DNA of 64,000 nt, from assembly GCA_023374045.1 (NCBI GenBank), contig CM041778.1, positions 99,016,839-99,080,838 of the forward strand, written 5' to 3'. Numbering within the stretch: the stretch's first letter is position 1; every line of letters starts with the position of its first letter. A model generated the notes under the pieces. It searched no databases. It was not told where the DNA came from and saw only the letters and a program-made list of their open reading frames with translations. The stretch is from Limonium bicolor (lineage: Eukaryota; Streptophyta; Magnoliopsida; Caryophyllales; Plumbaginaceae). The translations under genes and the position numbers were made by a program. This document shows positions 43,985-55,140 of the stretch, in pieces.

Positions 43985-45028
43985 CTATTTCTTTTCAATG
44001 TCCTTTAATTTCTTTCCAATCAGCATACGACTCAAGTTAGCTTTGCCAGTGTACCAAACTGGATTCTCTGGAGATAATATCTCATCTTCCCTTTTTTTCT
44101 TAGTCATAACATCGGATAAAATCTCATTTTCTTTCTTCAACCTCTCATTCCTATTCTGAAGTGATTCTATGTCATCCTGAGCCCATCTAGGTAATTCCAT
44201 GATTCGGGTGGATAAAGGTCTCACAAACTCTATCTTGGTCTGTGTTGTTTTATCCTCAGTTCTAAACTCATATATAACATTTTTAGAGGCCTCCTTTACT
44301 CGCAATTTTTCTTCTAGTAATTTAACCTTGGTTACAACAGTGATTAATAAATTAAAGAATTCTTTCTTAATTAAAGAATTAAAAGCATTTTCAATAACTT
44401 CAAGACATACCTCTTCTCCTTCCAGAACGGTTTTCCAGTCTTCACAGGCCATCATACAAAAATTCTCATCAGTAGCTACACTTATTTTCTCATCCTTTTC
44501 TATCACCGCAGTCATACAAACTTGTGTCGTATCCTCCATCTATAAGGGTGAGTCTGAGACAACTTGTCCTTATGCAGCTGCTGCAGCTTCGGTGAATTTC
44601 CTTACTTTCTCTTGAAAACTATCTTTAGGCTTGAGAGTACAGTCTTTTACAATATGTCCAGGATTGTTACATCTAAAGCATATGATGGGTTCTTTCTTGG
44701 ACTAGTATTTACCATACTTTGATCGTGAACCTTTCCTTCCTCCGAATATTATCCTTATTCCATTGGTTATCAAGGTGATCTTTTCACCCTCATTTATCTC
44801 TTTATCATCTGTCTCATTTGAGTCTTTGTTTGAATTTTGAGTGACTATTTCCTTTCTCATCTCCCCTGCATAAACTCTGAGTTCAGAACCCAGCTCCTCA
44901 AAAGACAATTTCGATAGGTCTTTTGTAGTTTCCAAAAGGGTGGTGAAGTTTACCACTATTTTCCCAAGCTATCAAGAAATCTCTCATTGACACTATTATT
45001 TGAAAGGACCTCTCCAACAATCTTAAGC
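43985..45028 (-). pseudogene. Ty1/copia-type gag with zinc knuckle (reverse strand)
   Basis: Read downward from 45028: SNNSVNERFLDSLGK, a stop, then TTKDLSKLSFEELGSELRVY (a gag C-terminal motif), a Lys/Asn/Asp/Glu-rich linker, and at about 44685-44640 CFRCNNPGHIVKDC, a perfect CX2CX4HX4C knuckle. After two stops a 184-codon frame (44539-43985) continues with a coiled-coil-like Glu/Lys/Leu-rich segment, seen in the gag of several plant copia lineages. Protease, integrase and RT are absent. The N-terminal part is cut off by the CACTA element at 45029. Confidence 0.8.
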
Positions 45029-46462
45029 CACTGGTGGAACGGAAGCATTTAATGACGGCTGATTAATCACGGCTTAAATACAAACTGTGATTAATAGGAG
45101 GGCCGAAATTAATTAATGACGTTTATAGAATTAACCATAAGCAATAATCGATCGAAGGTAGGTGCGCCTTTTTTACAATGGACTTTAGATGACGGTTATC
45201 AGTATACCGTAATGTAAAGCCCCGTTTTGACGCGCACTGTTACGGTCAACGGACTTTAGATTACGGTTTAGTGATAACCGTCATCTAAAGTCCCCGCCCA
45301 TTGATGGTCGACGACGTCATTTTGACCTGACGTGAAATATTTCCCGTATTATTTGATTTTCTTGACACCGCACGCAAGCTAAATGACAGTTAACGACGTC
45401 GTTTCACCAGCTTATTTTAGCTTAAAAAAACTTATTATAAATGTGTTGCATAAGTATGATCGAATAAGACTCATGGCTCAGTGACCATGGGTACATGAGT
45501 CAACACTATCAATCTTGAGTTTGAAACCCAGGATAGGCCAAATATTTTTCGCGCTATTTTTTTTTGTTTCGTTAGACTTTAGATTATGGTTATGCAAGAA
45601 CCGTAATTTAAATTCTGACTTTAGATTACAGTTTTCTTATGAACCGTAATCTAAAGTCCTTTTAACTAGAAAATTTTCCCGTTTACACTGCACACTTACA
45701 GTAACCTCTACTTCTCTCTCGCGCTATCTTCCTTGCTAAAATCACCTTCTCACTCCCGTCACCTTACTAGCGGCCATCACCGTCGTCGCTCCCGCCACTT
45801 TTGTCACTCCCATCGCTGCCGATCACCACCCATCTACCATTGGTCGTCGCCGTCGACTCTAACGCGTACCGGGTATGCGATTTCTATCGATTGTTCCTAT
45901 TTCTAACTTTGTTCATATATATGTCGATTGCTAGTTCTAACGTCACTTCTGTCGATTCTTGAGAGTGTAATGGCAAATGTTCTAACCTTATTCATATATT
46001 TGTGCCCACATTCGCAGTTAATTGGAACCTAGTTCGTGGGCTGATTTCTGCACTAATTACCCACTTCGGTGCTTACTAACGGTAATTTTGTAAACCAAAC
46101 TGTAAAATGTTGTAGTAATGTTTCTTTGTTTATTGTTTGAAGAGTAAATTTGATTTAGTTATTCTTAGCATTTAGTTTTACAATTAATACATAGTAGTGT
46201 AGTTTTTAAATATTAAATTCGTTTATAAGTAATTCTGATGGTGCGTGTGAATTTGATGTTGATAAAAGTGATTTGGAAATGTTAGAAATATAGGGGAGAT
46301 GCTATCGAATTTTTGCCGCGGTTTAGCTAGCATTTTTACCTTAATTTTTGATGAATTCTATTGTTGTCATTTTTTTTGTTTATGCATAAGGACTACGACT
46401 TTATTTTGGCTTCCGACCTCAACTATCTTAGCATTGGCTAATCGTCTACCAGAGGTAAGATT

Positions 46463-46485
46463 TATATATATATATATATATATTT
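46463..46485. repeat. (TA)n microsatellite
   Basis: An uninterrupted TA run inside the CACTA leader. Confidence 0.9.
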
Positions 46486-46872
46486 GACAAACTACCAAAG
46501 ATAGTTACCCGCCCAAGATATACCTAATAGAGGTATATCTTGGGCAGTCCCTGTTGGGAGTGTCCATGATTGTTAAATCTCACACCTAGAGTGTGAATGT
46601 GTTTTTAATATGTAGTTTACTGATTATTTCAGTAGTATCTCTTTATTGTTCTTCGAGTGCTTATATTATTGATTAATATCATAATATCGTGCATTTAAAG
46701 AACTGTAGGGAGATGCTGCCAAAATTTTCAATAAATTACATATTAAAAACATGTTCACCGGTGGAATTTAATACTCATGGATGGATTTAGGTTGATAAGA
46801 TACAAAAATGTAAAGACTTTGCCACGGGTGACGGTATAAAATGGTTTCCTTCATATAAATAGCTAGAAGGAG

Positions 46873-48126
46873 ATGGAACGTTCATGGATTTACAGTGGAA
46901 AGTTGGACGACAAGTTTTTAGAAGGAGTCGATAAATTATGCACTGTGTTGACGAACAATTTGAAACCTTCAGACAAGGGATACATATTTTGTCCGTGTAT
47001 CGACTGCCAAAACAATCTAAGATATCACGGCGTTGAAATAGTTAAGGAACATCTGATCCGTCGCGGTTTTACAAAGGATTTCCAAGACATAATCCGATGG
47101 CATGGTCAGAGCGTGTTCGATGTTATTAAGCCTGGCGAAGGGGATAATGGTCAGACAAACACGGAAATAGAACTCAGAGATGATACAGTTGCGGGTGATC
47201 CGAAAGACGTTATAGTTGACGTTGAGCCATATTTCTGGGGCGATGACAATGCGACTATGCTCGAAGATGTGGAACGACATCACTCTAACACGCCAGACAA
47301 GTATGAAAATTTGTTGGATTCATCCAAAACACCACTGTACCCCGGGTGCTACCTGCCCATCATTCCAAGGTTTAGACGTTTGTTCTATGTTGAGAAAGAT
47401 GCAGAGAATCTTCGGTGGCATTCAGTTTATAGGAAGAAGGATGGCAGATTGAGACATCCCGCTGATGCACCACAGTGGAGAAACATAGAAATAAAATTTC
47501 CTGATTTTGGTAACGAACCGAGAAACCTAAGGCTAGGCTCGTGCACGGATGGGATGAACCCTTACGGTACTTTGAGTAGCATACACAGTACCTGGCCCGT
47601 GCTTTTGGTTATTAACAATCTACCGCTGTGGTTATGCATGAAACCAAGACACATCTTGTTGTCTCTATTAATATCGGGTCCAAAGCAACCGGGCAACAAA
47701 ATTGATGTATTCCTAAAACCGTTGATAGAGGATCTACAACTATTGTGGAACGAAGGGGCTACGGTTTACGACTCATTCGGCAAAGTGGACTTCAATTTGC
47801 GTGCTATGTTTTACTACATAATCAATGATTTCCCCGCATATGGTAATCTTTCAGGCAATTCAATCAAGGGGGAGTTGGCATGCCCGATTTGTGGTAAGAA
47901 CACTTGTAGCATTCGCTTGAAACATAGTGGCAAAAACGTGTACATGGGCCACCAAAAAATGCTTCCAAAAGGACATAAGTACCGAAAGATGGCGAAAGAG
48001 TTTGATGGGAAAACTGATCATAGCGTGGCGCGCCAGCCTTTGACGGGTATAGAGATTTACAAGAAGGTGGATAATATTGTCAACAACTTCGGGCTGTCAA
48101 CCAAAAGTGGTGAAAAAAGTGTCTAA
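46873..48126 (+). CDS. CACTA (En/Spm) TNP2-type transposase, N-terminal 417 codons
   Basis: Residues 2-78 (RSWIYSGKLDDKFLEGV ... CPCIDCQNN ... HLIRRGF ... WHGQ) match the transposase-associated domain (PF13963 type). Residues about 205-417 match Transposase_21 (PF02992): IKFPDFGNEPRNLRLG, CTDGMNPYGTLSS (Asp226), INDFPAYGNLSG (Asp319), CPIC (337-340), RKMAKEFDG. The frame is open for 417 codons, then a TAA stop replaces the expected KKSIFWELxYW continuation, which is readable in another frame. Family members are usually about 700-1000 residues, so the product would lack the C-terminal half. The ATG lies just after AGCTAGAAGGAG with no competing upstream in-frame start seen. Confidence 0.85.
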   Translation: MERSWIYSGKLDDKFLEGVDKLCTVLTNNLKPSDKGYIFCPCIDCQNNLRYHGVEIVKEHLIRRGFTKDFQDIIRWHGQSVFDVIKPGEGDNGQTNTEIELRDDTVAGDPKDVIVDVEPYFWGDDNATMLEDVERHHSNTPDKYENLLDSSKTPLYPGCYLPIIPRFRRLFYVEKDAENLRWHSVYRKKDGRLRHPADAPQWRNIEIKFPDFGNEPRNLRLGSCTDGMNPYGTLSSIHSTWPVLLVINNLPLWLCMKPRHILLSLLISGPKQPGNKIDVFLKPLIEDLQLLWNEGATVYDSFGKVDFNLRAMFYYIINDFPAYGNLSGNSIKGELACPICGKNTCSIRLKHSGKNVYMGHQKMLPKGHKYRKMAKEFDGKTDHSVARQPLTGIEIYKKVDNIVNNFGLSTKSGEKSV

Positions 48127-48711
48127 ATAAGAAATCAATATTTTGGGAACTGTAGTACTGCTAGCATCTGGAGGTTAGACATTGTATTGATGGGATGCAT
48201 GTCGAGAAGAAGGTGGGTGAAAGTATCACTAGCACCCTTTCGAACTTAAAAGGAAAGACAAAGGATCATTTGAAATGAAGGAAATATTTAATTGAGTTGG
48301 GCATACGCACAGAGCTTGGCCCGCACAAATGTGGAAAACGCACATTCTTGCCTCCTGCCTGTCAAACTCTATATAAAGAAGAGAAACATAGTCTATGCAG
48401 TAGTACCCTTTACAACATCAAGGTGCCTTCAGGATACTTCTCAAACATAAGAAGCCTAGGTCCATAACAGATTTGAAATTAGTAGGAATGAAATCTCACG
48501 ATTATCATGTCCTACTTCAAGAACTTTGCCAATTACATTGCATGGGATCTTGCCGGATGCTGTCAGACACACAATCACAAATGTCAGTGTCTTCCTCAAA
48601 TCCATTTCATCTAAGGTTCTTGATGCGAACACTTTGACTAAACTACAAAAGGATCTTATTATGACAATGTGTCAGCTGGAGGTGTATTTTCCTCCCTCGT
48701 TCTTCGACTAA
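48127..48711 (+). pseudogene. Transposase C-terminal remnant
   Basis: A frame just past the stop reads KKSIFWEL, two stops, then HLEVRHCIDGMHVEKKVGES, LSNLKGKTKDHLK, LIELGIRTELGP, and YNIKVPSGYFSNI. Next LVGMKSHDYHVLLQ, a frameshift, and LPDAVRHTITNVSVFLKSIS with MCQLEVYFPPSFFD. These are consecutive conserved blocks of TNP2-type transposases, including the MHVEKNV-like motif. With at least four stops and a frameshift, this part is dead. Confidence 0.85.
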
Positions 48712-49310
48712 TGATACATCTCCTGGTGTATCTTATAAGAGAGATTCTGATGTGTGGTGAAATAGGTTATCATTTATAAATGGGTCGGATAAGACCAGAA
48801 ATTTTCACGCAATTAATCATATACTAGGTCGAAGTTTAAAATAGCAAAATATGTTTAGTTTTTATGGGTCTTGTGAATTAAAGTGGTATTGTAAAAAAAA
48901 ACATTAGCTGTATATGGTGACCTTGACCAATCAATGATGGATACCACCAACATAAGCTGAATCTTATCTGTATATCCCTCCAAACATGAAATTGTGAGCG
49001 ATCGATGTCACCTTCTTGTGGGCCATGATGATATTCACACAATTGTTATATAATAATCATTAATCATGCCCTTTTTCATGTTCAATTCTTGGTCAATCAG
49101 ACTTTCTTTTTATTTAAGAACTTTGGAGAGGAAGATGCGAATGAACAAAAAACGAGTATTAAGCTAACTATCCATAAAGATTCTCCTACAATAGAGAATC
49201 TTAGTGCGCGCCGTCCTAATTAAAATCCTGTGTTTTTGTGTTCCAAAAGGAGATAGCTAATCAAAGTCTCACATCCTAGATATATGAACCCTTTTGGTCT
49301 GATTCCCACC
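48712..49310. other. Upstream region of the RADIALIS-like gene
   Basis: No gene. The first ~130 bp may be another scrap (RNFHAINHILGRS resembles part of a LINE), too weak to call. The rest is AT-rich. Confidence 0.35.
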
Positions 49311-49319
49311 TATATAAAG
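49311..49319 (+). promoter_or_regulatory. TATA box of the RADIALIS-like gene
   Basis: TATATAAAG lies 235 bp upstream of the ATG, giving a predicted start near 49340 and a 5' leader of about 200 bp. Confidence 0.6.
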
Positions 49320-49545
49320 AGACAAGGGATTGTTCAAACACCTTGCGCTGCGCACATTATACCACTATCTGCTAGCTTCTCCTTTTCACCCATACTATAC
49401 TAAGTTTCCAACTGCGCGCGCGCCTTCTCCTTTAACCCTTTGAGATTCTTTTTTTTGTTTCCCCTCTGCGATATCCTACACATAGAAATTAATTAAGAGG
49501 CCACCGTCCGTACCTACCGACTCAATTACATCTTCCAAGCTTTCA

Positions 49546-50442
49546 ATGTCATCGAGGGGCTCTTCCGGTACCTCCTTTTCATCTCCGTCTTATACGTGGA
49601 CGGTTAAGCAGAACAAGGCATTTGAGCGAGCCTTGGCTATTTACGACAAAGAGACGCCTGAGCGGTGGCATAACATCGCCATGGCGGTTGGGGATGGAAA
49701 GACTGTGGATGATGTCAAGAGACATTATCAGGACCTCGTGGATGATGTCAGGAGTATTGAGAATGGTCAAGTCCCGTTTCCCAATTACAGGGACAGAAAT
49801 TATGAAGAACAAAGGTAGGTACGTTACGTACGTACATAATTTTGCAGTAGGCACCATGGACAGAATAATTAATCATTATTGCATTAGATTCTCAAACTGT
49901 TGATAATCATTTAACCTTAGAAAGGGTTAAGTTGATTATGGTTTGAATGAAAAGCATATAGGTAGGTAGGTAACTGCATGTAAAGGGTGACTTTGTCTTG
50001 GACACTTGGCAATTTTTCTGTGTTTAGCAGTAGGTAAGAAGAAGATGAACAAACATGTGAAGCATGTGGCTATGGAAAGGAGTTCCATATATAAGAGAAA
50101 AAAAGGTAATATATATGGTTGAAAAGTCGTCATCAATTCCAAGAAAAAAAATCGATGAGTTTGAAGAAATAGATTATTACAACTCTTGTCATGAGTCATG
50201 ACCATATTTTGGCATATGGAACATACATCTACCTTTTATCTGATGTGCATTGGGCACGCCAGGTAAGTGAAAGTGTTTCAGACCATCGGTCATAAAGGTC
50301 GACTTGAAAACAAATTAATAGTGCTTTTCTGGGTAAGCTAAGAGAATAGTGAATTTTTCTGCTTGTACGTATGTACAGAAACTGGTTAACGTGTGTTCTC
50401 GTGTTTGTTCATTGCAGAATCAGAAATCTGAGGCTAAGTTGA
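49546..50442 (+). CDS. RADIALIS-like SANT/MYB transcription factor
   Basis: Two exons: 49546-49814 and 50418-50442, joined CAAAG/GTAGGT to TTGCAG/AATCAG. This gives 97 residues ending [11 protein letters not shown]. Residues 16-66 form a single SANT/MYB-like domain: [37 protein letters not shown], with Trp18, Trp41 and Tyr61 as core aromatics. The family tail [12 protein letters not shown] (70-81) follows. These match RADIALIS/RL (SANT-only) proteins of plants, usually 75-105 residues. They act in the nucleus and compete with DIVARICATA-type MYBs for shared partners, shaping floral asymmetry, fruit or seedling growth. The frame is intact, splice sites are canonical, and an intron before the last few residues is the family pattern. 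The Ser-rich N-terminus is unexceptional. Which RL paralogue this is cannot be decided here. Confidence 0.92.
49815..50417 (+). other. Intron of the RADIALIS-like gene
   Basis: GTAGGT donor and TTGCAG acceptor, 603 bp, AT-rich. Small frames within it are shadows. Confidence 0.8.
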
Positions 50443-51360
50443 AGAGTACTTGGATGACATTGAATAAAAGGGTTCTTCTCGTGATTCTACCAGCTGGGCT
50501 TGCTGTCAATGAAACTACTGTTGGCTTATGAATCAGTGTTCAGTTTGATCGACTTATAAGCATCTTGCATCTGCGTGCATTTTTTTCTCAAAATTTGTAT
50601 TATCCCTTAATGGCCAGGTAACGACAAAAGAAAATTTTAGAGCTCATTGTGATTTGCAAAGATATGACATGATCTGGATCGATCAATGAGTCATGGGCGG
50701 CACGAATTACATTACTATCTCGGATCCAAGCAGTTCACTTGCGAAAATTTTGTTTTTGGAGTCCCTTACGGTGAGACGATAATTCAATAAATAGCAGATG
50801 GAAACGATTTGGGTTTAAATAGAAAAATAGATGTTATCCTCCTTCTGCAAGTCATTATTATAACTACAGTATGAGTTTTATATCAAAACTTGTTGAAATA
50901 CTCTTTTGCATCTACATTTCTGCAATCATTTTAGATCAGAGGAATGAGTTACACCAAGGACACCCCAATTGCATAAGCACCAAATTAATTGCAGTTGGTT
51001 TAAAGCATGATTGGAAAACTTAAGAGGTCTGAATTTTTTACCACTTATACAAATTGTAAGTTGCAACTTGCGGATTAGGGATGATATTGAGATTCTTGAA
51101 TATAGTGAACAAGATGATAAATGGATTTTAATGTAATCAAATATATAAAAATGAGAAATACCATGTACATTATATGTAAAGACATTTGTATAAATCGCTC
51201 ATATCTAAGAATCAATATGTTATTTAAAAAAATCACTATAAGACTGCTCAAAAGATATAACAAAAGTTCTAAAATTTCTAAAGAAAACAAAAATAATGTT
51301 ATACAAGAGCGGGATGGGGTGAAGAGTAAAAGCCCATGGTCCCTAGCTAGGAGCTAAGGA
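50443..51360. other. 3' flank of the RADIALIS-like gene
   Basis: Non-coding, AT-rich. The 3' UTR probably ends within the first ~250 bp; AATAAA-like words (for example TTCAATAAATAG at about 50784) are present. Reverse and forward frames at 51075-51357 overlap each other and show no domain. Confidence 0.4.
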
Positions 51361-53190
51361 TATGCTCAAACCATCATTTGTGAGATAAAAAAGACTTGAG
51401 TTTCACATCAAACTGGATGGGGAACTTAATGTTGAAGAAAAACTTCAGATCATATCGACTTTTGTTCACTATGGTCATTGATCCATAGGCCATACACTAT
51501 GGAGGCAATGGCGACATGTCTCACAACATCAATAGGCCTCTAGTGTCTAGAGTAATGAGAAGTGCACAAAAGCTTTCTAAGGTGGTTGTAGTAGTTAGTG
51601 GCAGTCCCAACCAAGTACAAATGGTACACTAAATCTTATGTAAAAACATGTAAGAAATAATACATAACCACTAGTCCTTAAAACATGCTCATAGCCATCA
51701 TGTTAGCAAATGTGATGGTCAAAGATCGATTGGAGTTTATTAGTATTTTTGTGATAGCCTTTCATGATAATAAATAATGAACTAGCCTTTGGTGGATAGT
51801 CCAAGCTTTCTAACATATATTGGATCCACCAATTTCAGGCATTGAAGAAAGATTTCCATCACCAGGTATTATCACCTTGGATAGAAGCAATTCAAATGGA
51901 GGCACCTCTAAGGAGCCAACACAATGGATCCATTTAATAGCCAAAGTGCTTTAGAGTTGTGGGAGATAGTCTAGATGGATATGAAAAGGAAACATAGGTT
52001 TTATTTGTGAACATCTTTAAGGCTAAGACCCCATATTCCATCTTGGTATTACAAGATACTTCAAGAATCTAAAGCAATGCTCTGGCCTCCCGGTTATGCA
52101 AAAAGAGCTCATTGATGATTTCGATGTCATTCTTAGGGATTTAATGCAAAAGACCCAAATCCAATTATGTCAAAGGTGATAGATTTGTAATATTTAGGTG
52201 ACCTGCGCGCATACGAAAGGTTTTTTTGTTCCTAGGAAGAGATCGCTCATGGATGATATCGATAAGCAGGTGAAAATAAACAATTATGGGTTTTCTAGTG
52301 GCGATGGAATGCCCACCTACTGAAAGAGGAAGGTACCTTTTCTAATTAAGGCCAAAGGAATGTAGGTTACACGTAACACTGTGGTTAGGAATCATTGTGA
52401 ACAAGGTATCAAACTTAGAAAGATTGAACCAAAGACCTAATGCCATTCAGAAAAGGTTTATTTTGTCGAGGATAAAGGATATGGAGGTGTGGTGACCATT
52501 GTAGTATGGAAAAGCATCATCAACAAAGAAGAGATGTGAGAAATGAAGCTATTTGCAAGTGCGGTGGTAATGAAAGTTGAGACTAACTGTAATTGGTCAT
52601 GGAGATAAGAGAGCATGTCCATGACAAGGACAAACATGTAAGGGAAAGGGGTCTCCCAGCCTGAAACCAAGTTCTCTGGCCAGTGGGGGATTCATTTAAA
52701 TTGATGACTAAAAAGGTTGAAGAAAGATACACATTAATTGCATGATATATTGATATAAATAGGGGAAAATTAAGGTAGTAGAGGGTTGAGTTGAAGAAAG
52801 TCCAACCAAAAGCATTTAAAGCCTTTTTCATATTCATCTTCATCATGCAAATGGGTGAATTATGAGCTCTTTGATATTATTTCATTAAGTTAGATAAAGC
52901 TGGATATCATCATAAATGATCTTGCCTTGATGATAGAAACTTGGTTATCACTAACAAAAGCACGGAGGACCGCCTTCATCCCCCAACCAAAATCACACTA
53001 ATGATCTTAGAGATAGTGTTGGAACATGAGATATGCTTGTAAGCAACAAGGTAGATAGGGGAGTCACATTGGGGATTAGAGGATATATAAGATTGAAACT
53101 GATCTCCTTGGTGATTTTGTGATTGTGGAAGAAGCTTTTACTATTCAAAAGTCTTCACAAATAATGGTCTATCCATTTTTGAGAAACTTT
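51361..53190 (-). mobile_element. LINE reverse-transcriptase fragment
   Basis: On the reverse strand from about 53000: AVLRAFVSDNQVSIIKARS (the SENQSAFVPGR region), KMNMKKALNAFGWTFFNSTL (palm motif A region), LNESPTGQRTWFQAGRP, PYMFVLVMDMLSYL, then at 52533-52501 LFFVDDAFPYY in the place of FADD. LGLWFNLSKFDTLF and an FLGTKKPFVCAQ thumb-like block follow. Many stops and frameshifts. The zinc and RNase H regions are not clearly readable. It is a different LINE from the one at 28.6-32.9 kb. Confidence 0.8.
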
Positions 53191-53700
53191 AGTAGGCATA
53201 AGTAAAGATGTTCACAAATGGTTAACAGCCTATATGGTTAGTTAAATTCGTTAACTATAACCAGTTTATTTATAAGCGGCTAACCGGTCCTCATTAAATG
53301 TGTTTTCAGTGCGATTTTTACTAGTTTTATGGTTAATTGGAATTATGTAAATATATCATATTTTTCTTATAGTAAAAAATTGAGTTTACCGGTTTTGGTA
53401 TGATTTTGAATCAATTAGTTATCATTTTCGATATAATTTTATCAGTTTTACTATAATTTAATTATTAAGTAAATAATATTATACTTTTTTAAATAAAATT
53501 TTAATAAAAAGTGTTTAAGAAATTTTACTTACAATTAACCAAATTCCATAAAATCAATAGCTGAAACTAAAATTAAAATAAACTAATTTAAACGATGCAG
53601 TTAACCAAACCAACTAGTGGAGAAAGAAGAGCCATACCTAACAGCTTTTTTAAGAGCAGTACATAAGAGCTTCTTAAGACAAGAAAGAAGTGAAAGGTGG
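53191..53700. other. AT-rich spacer, possible small transposon
   Basis: About 430 bp of very AT-rich DNA starting AGATGTTCACAAATGGTTAA and rich in GGTTAAC/GTTAACC words in both orientations. It could be a hAT-like MITE, but I could not define ends or a target duplication. Confidence 0.3.
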
Positions 53701-53706
53701 AGGGCC

Positions 53707-53724
53707 GGCCCAAATATCAGCCCA
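53707..53724 (+). promoter_or_regulatory. Paired site II (TGGGCY) elements
   Basis: GGCCCA (53707-53712) and AGCCCA (53719-53724) are reverse complements of TGGGCC and TGGGCT. Pairs like this are known TCP-binding site II elements in promoters of housekeeping, ribosomal and mitochondrial-protein genes. They sit about 1.0 kb upstream of the ATG but just before the likely non-coding first exon. Confidence 0.5.
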
Positions 53725-53749
53725 ATACTGATTTGTGTTAAGAGTTAGA

Positions 53750-53959
53750 ATAGGAGAGACTCATTTGCATCAGTGCCAACCAACGAACTTATGTCGGTTT
53801 CTGTGAACGCTCTTTCTTGGCGAACAAGAAGAACCTGTTTTAAAAATAGAACATGCACAAACTTTGTTCCGGTCACGAATTCGCTCCAATTGAAGTTTGC
53901 CATTCATACAGCACGTCTTGTGATCGTTTCATCGGCAATCTCGACCTCAAACTGAACAG
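53750..53959 (+). other. Probable non-coding first exon
   Basis: It ends ACTGAACAG/GTATAATT, a good donor matched to the acceptor GCATTTCAG at 54726-54734, 9 bp before the downstream ATG. It contains an upstream ATG frame of 54 codons (53791-53955). The start of the exon is a guess from the promoter elements. Confidence 0.5.
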
Positions 53960-54742
53960 GTATAATTAGGTTTGAATTCTAAGTCTTTTGATTCATTAGC
54001 TTAGCACAGTGCAGCGTTGGTTTCGCTTATACAGACAGGTTAATGGCAGTTGAATCACTTCCCCATGGTATCATGTCCTTTTTATTGTTTTAAGTTATAA
54101 CTGCTCCGGGGCGGATTTTGTTAGGATGCGTATTTGCATCAAAATCAAAGACGTGGTGGATAGGATTTGGGGTTGATGTGCAGTTAATATTGCTTTCTAA
54201 TCCCGGTTCTGTTTTTATTTGAATTTCATGTTGCTTGGGAGTTGGGCGCTTGATTATATTAGCCGAAGTTGTCAAGCTACTAGTTTGACGCGGTTTACCT
54301 GTGAATGAGTGGCGTTTTTTGTCTGGTGCGTGTCGATGGAAAGTTAATGTTGTTATCGGCTGCAAATTTAACCGAGGTTTTGTATTTGGAACTCATACGA
54401 TTAAGATTGGGGTCGACGATTGCGACTCTGAGCTCGTTACACTTGCTGTGGCGCTGCGGCTGCCCCTTGTCAACTCTGAAAAGTCATTATGTTGAATTGA
54501 GGTTTGGAATTACGCATCTATCGGGGGCGTTAACCAATAAATTTTTCTTCTGCTTATTAACGTATGCTCTGGTGTTCGATGTAATGCCAGAGTGAAAAGT
54601 TTCAATTGGATATGTTCTTATTGTTGTTTATGTAGTTACATGATTTGCCTCGATATGTATGCAGCTCAATCTCTGTTTCTGATTATTTCTCAAAAAAAAA
54701 ATCCTGTCCTGGCGATTACTGTTTTGCATTTCAGAGTAACCT

Positions 54743-55140
54743 ATGGAAACCTCAAAGGCACAAGGGGAGACAAAGCTACCACCAACTGCTACTTCTCCTA
54801 ACCCTGCTATAACCTCATGCCGCAAGAAGAAAAATGAACAAGCAACTTTCTTGGAGGATGTAAAGGATCACATCGATGAATTCATCCATGCTTCCATGGA
54901 TGAACACAAGACCTGCTTCAAGAATACAATTTCAAAGGTTCGGCTGTCAATAATTGTGTCCCTATCGATTAATTACATAGACTGGTATTATTCGCCTAAA
55001 CTATTTATACGGATGCTGATCCGAGCTTCACCTTTGAGTTTGGATAGATGTTTGGAATGTCGAAGATTGTGGCCCAGAGGAATGCAGAAGCTGAGGGGGT
55101 GGAGAGTGTTCTTCCTCTTCAGACCACTATCTCAAAGTGA
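54743..55140 (+). CDS. Conserved small plant protein of unknown function
   Basis: Exons 54743-54937 and 55048-55140 join in phase 0 (TCAAAG/GTTCGG to TTTGGATAG/ATG). They encode 95 residues. Residues 1-35 are Pro/Thr/Lys-rich and low complexity. Residues 36-60 (FLEDVKDHIDEFIHASMDEH then KTCFK) form an acidic amphipathic helix, and residues 66-95 start MFGMSKIVAQRNAEAEGVES and end LPLQTTISK. From memory this layout matches a short, single-domain family found widely in seed plants and annotated only as uncharacterised; I know no function. There is no signal peptide or membrane segment. The frame is intact, both splice sites are canonical, and the 5' UTR probably contains an intron. A read-through of the intron gives 138 codons, but the spliced form restores the conserved C-terminus. 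Confidence 0.85.

Larger units (their letters stand above)
45029..48711 (+). mobile_element. CACTA element with TNP2-type transposase, 3'-truncated
   Basis: The left end CACTGGTGGAACGGAAG is followed by subterminal repeats of GACTTTAGAT(G/T)ACGGTT in both orientations (45050-45670). A 5' leader with a possible donor GGGTATGCG at about 45870 follows, then the transposase at 46873. No matching CAGTG/TAGTG right end was found to its right; homology ends at 48711, so the element is broken and the target duplication cannot be tested. It disrupts the copia gag. Confidence 0.85.

Noticed and set aside
44199..44615. 138-codon forward frame as a gene
   Set aside because: It is opposite the reverse-strand copia gag, whose motifs and zinc knuckle explain the open reading.
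48712..48850. LINE scrap directly after the transposase
   Set aside because: Only a short stretch (RNFHAINHILGRS) looks similar; too weak to call.
53773..53955. 60-codon protein starting at 53773
   Set aside because: The codon there is GTG; the first ATG in frame is at 53791, and the stretch is better read as an upstream frame in a 5' UTR exon.
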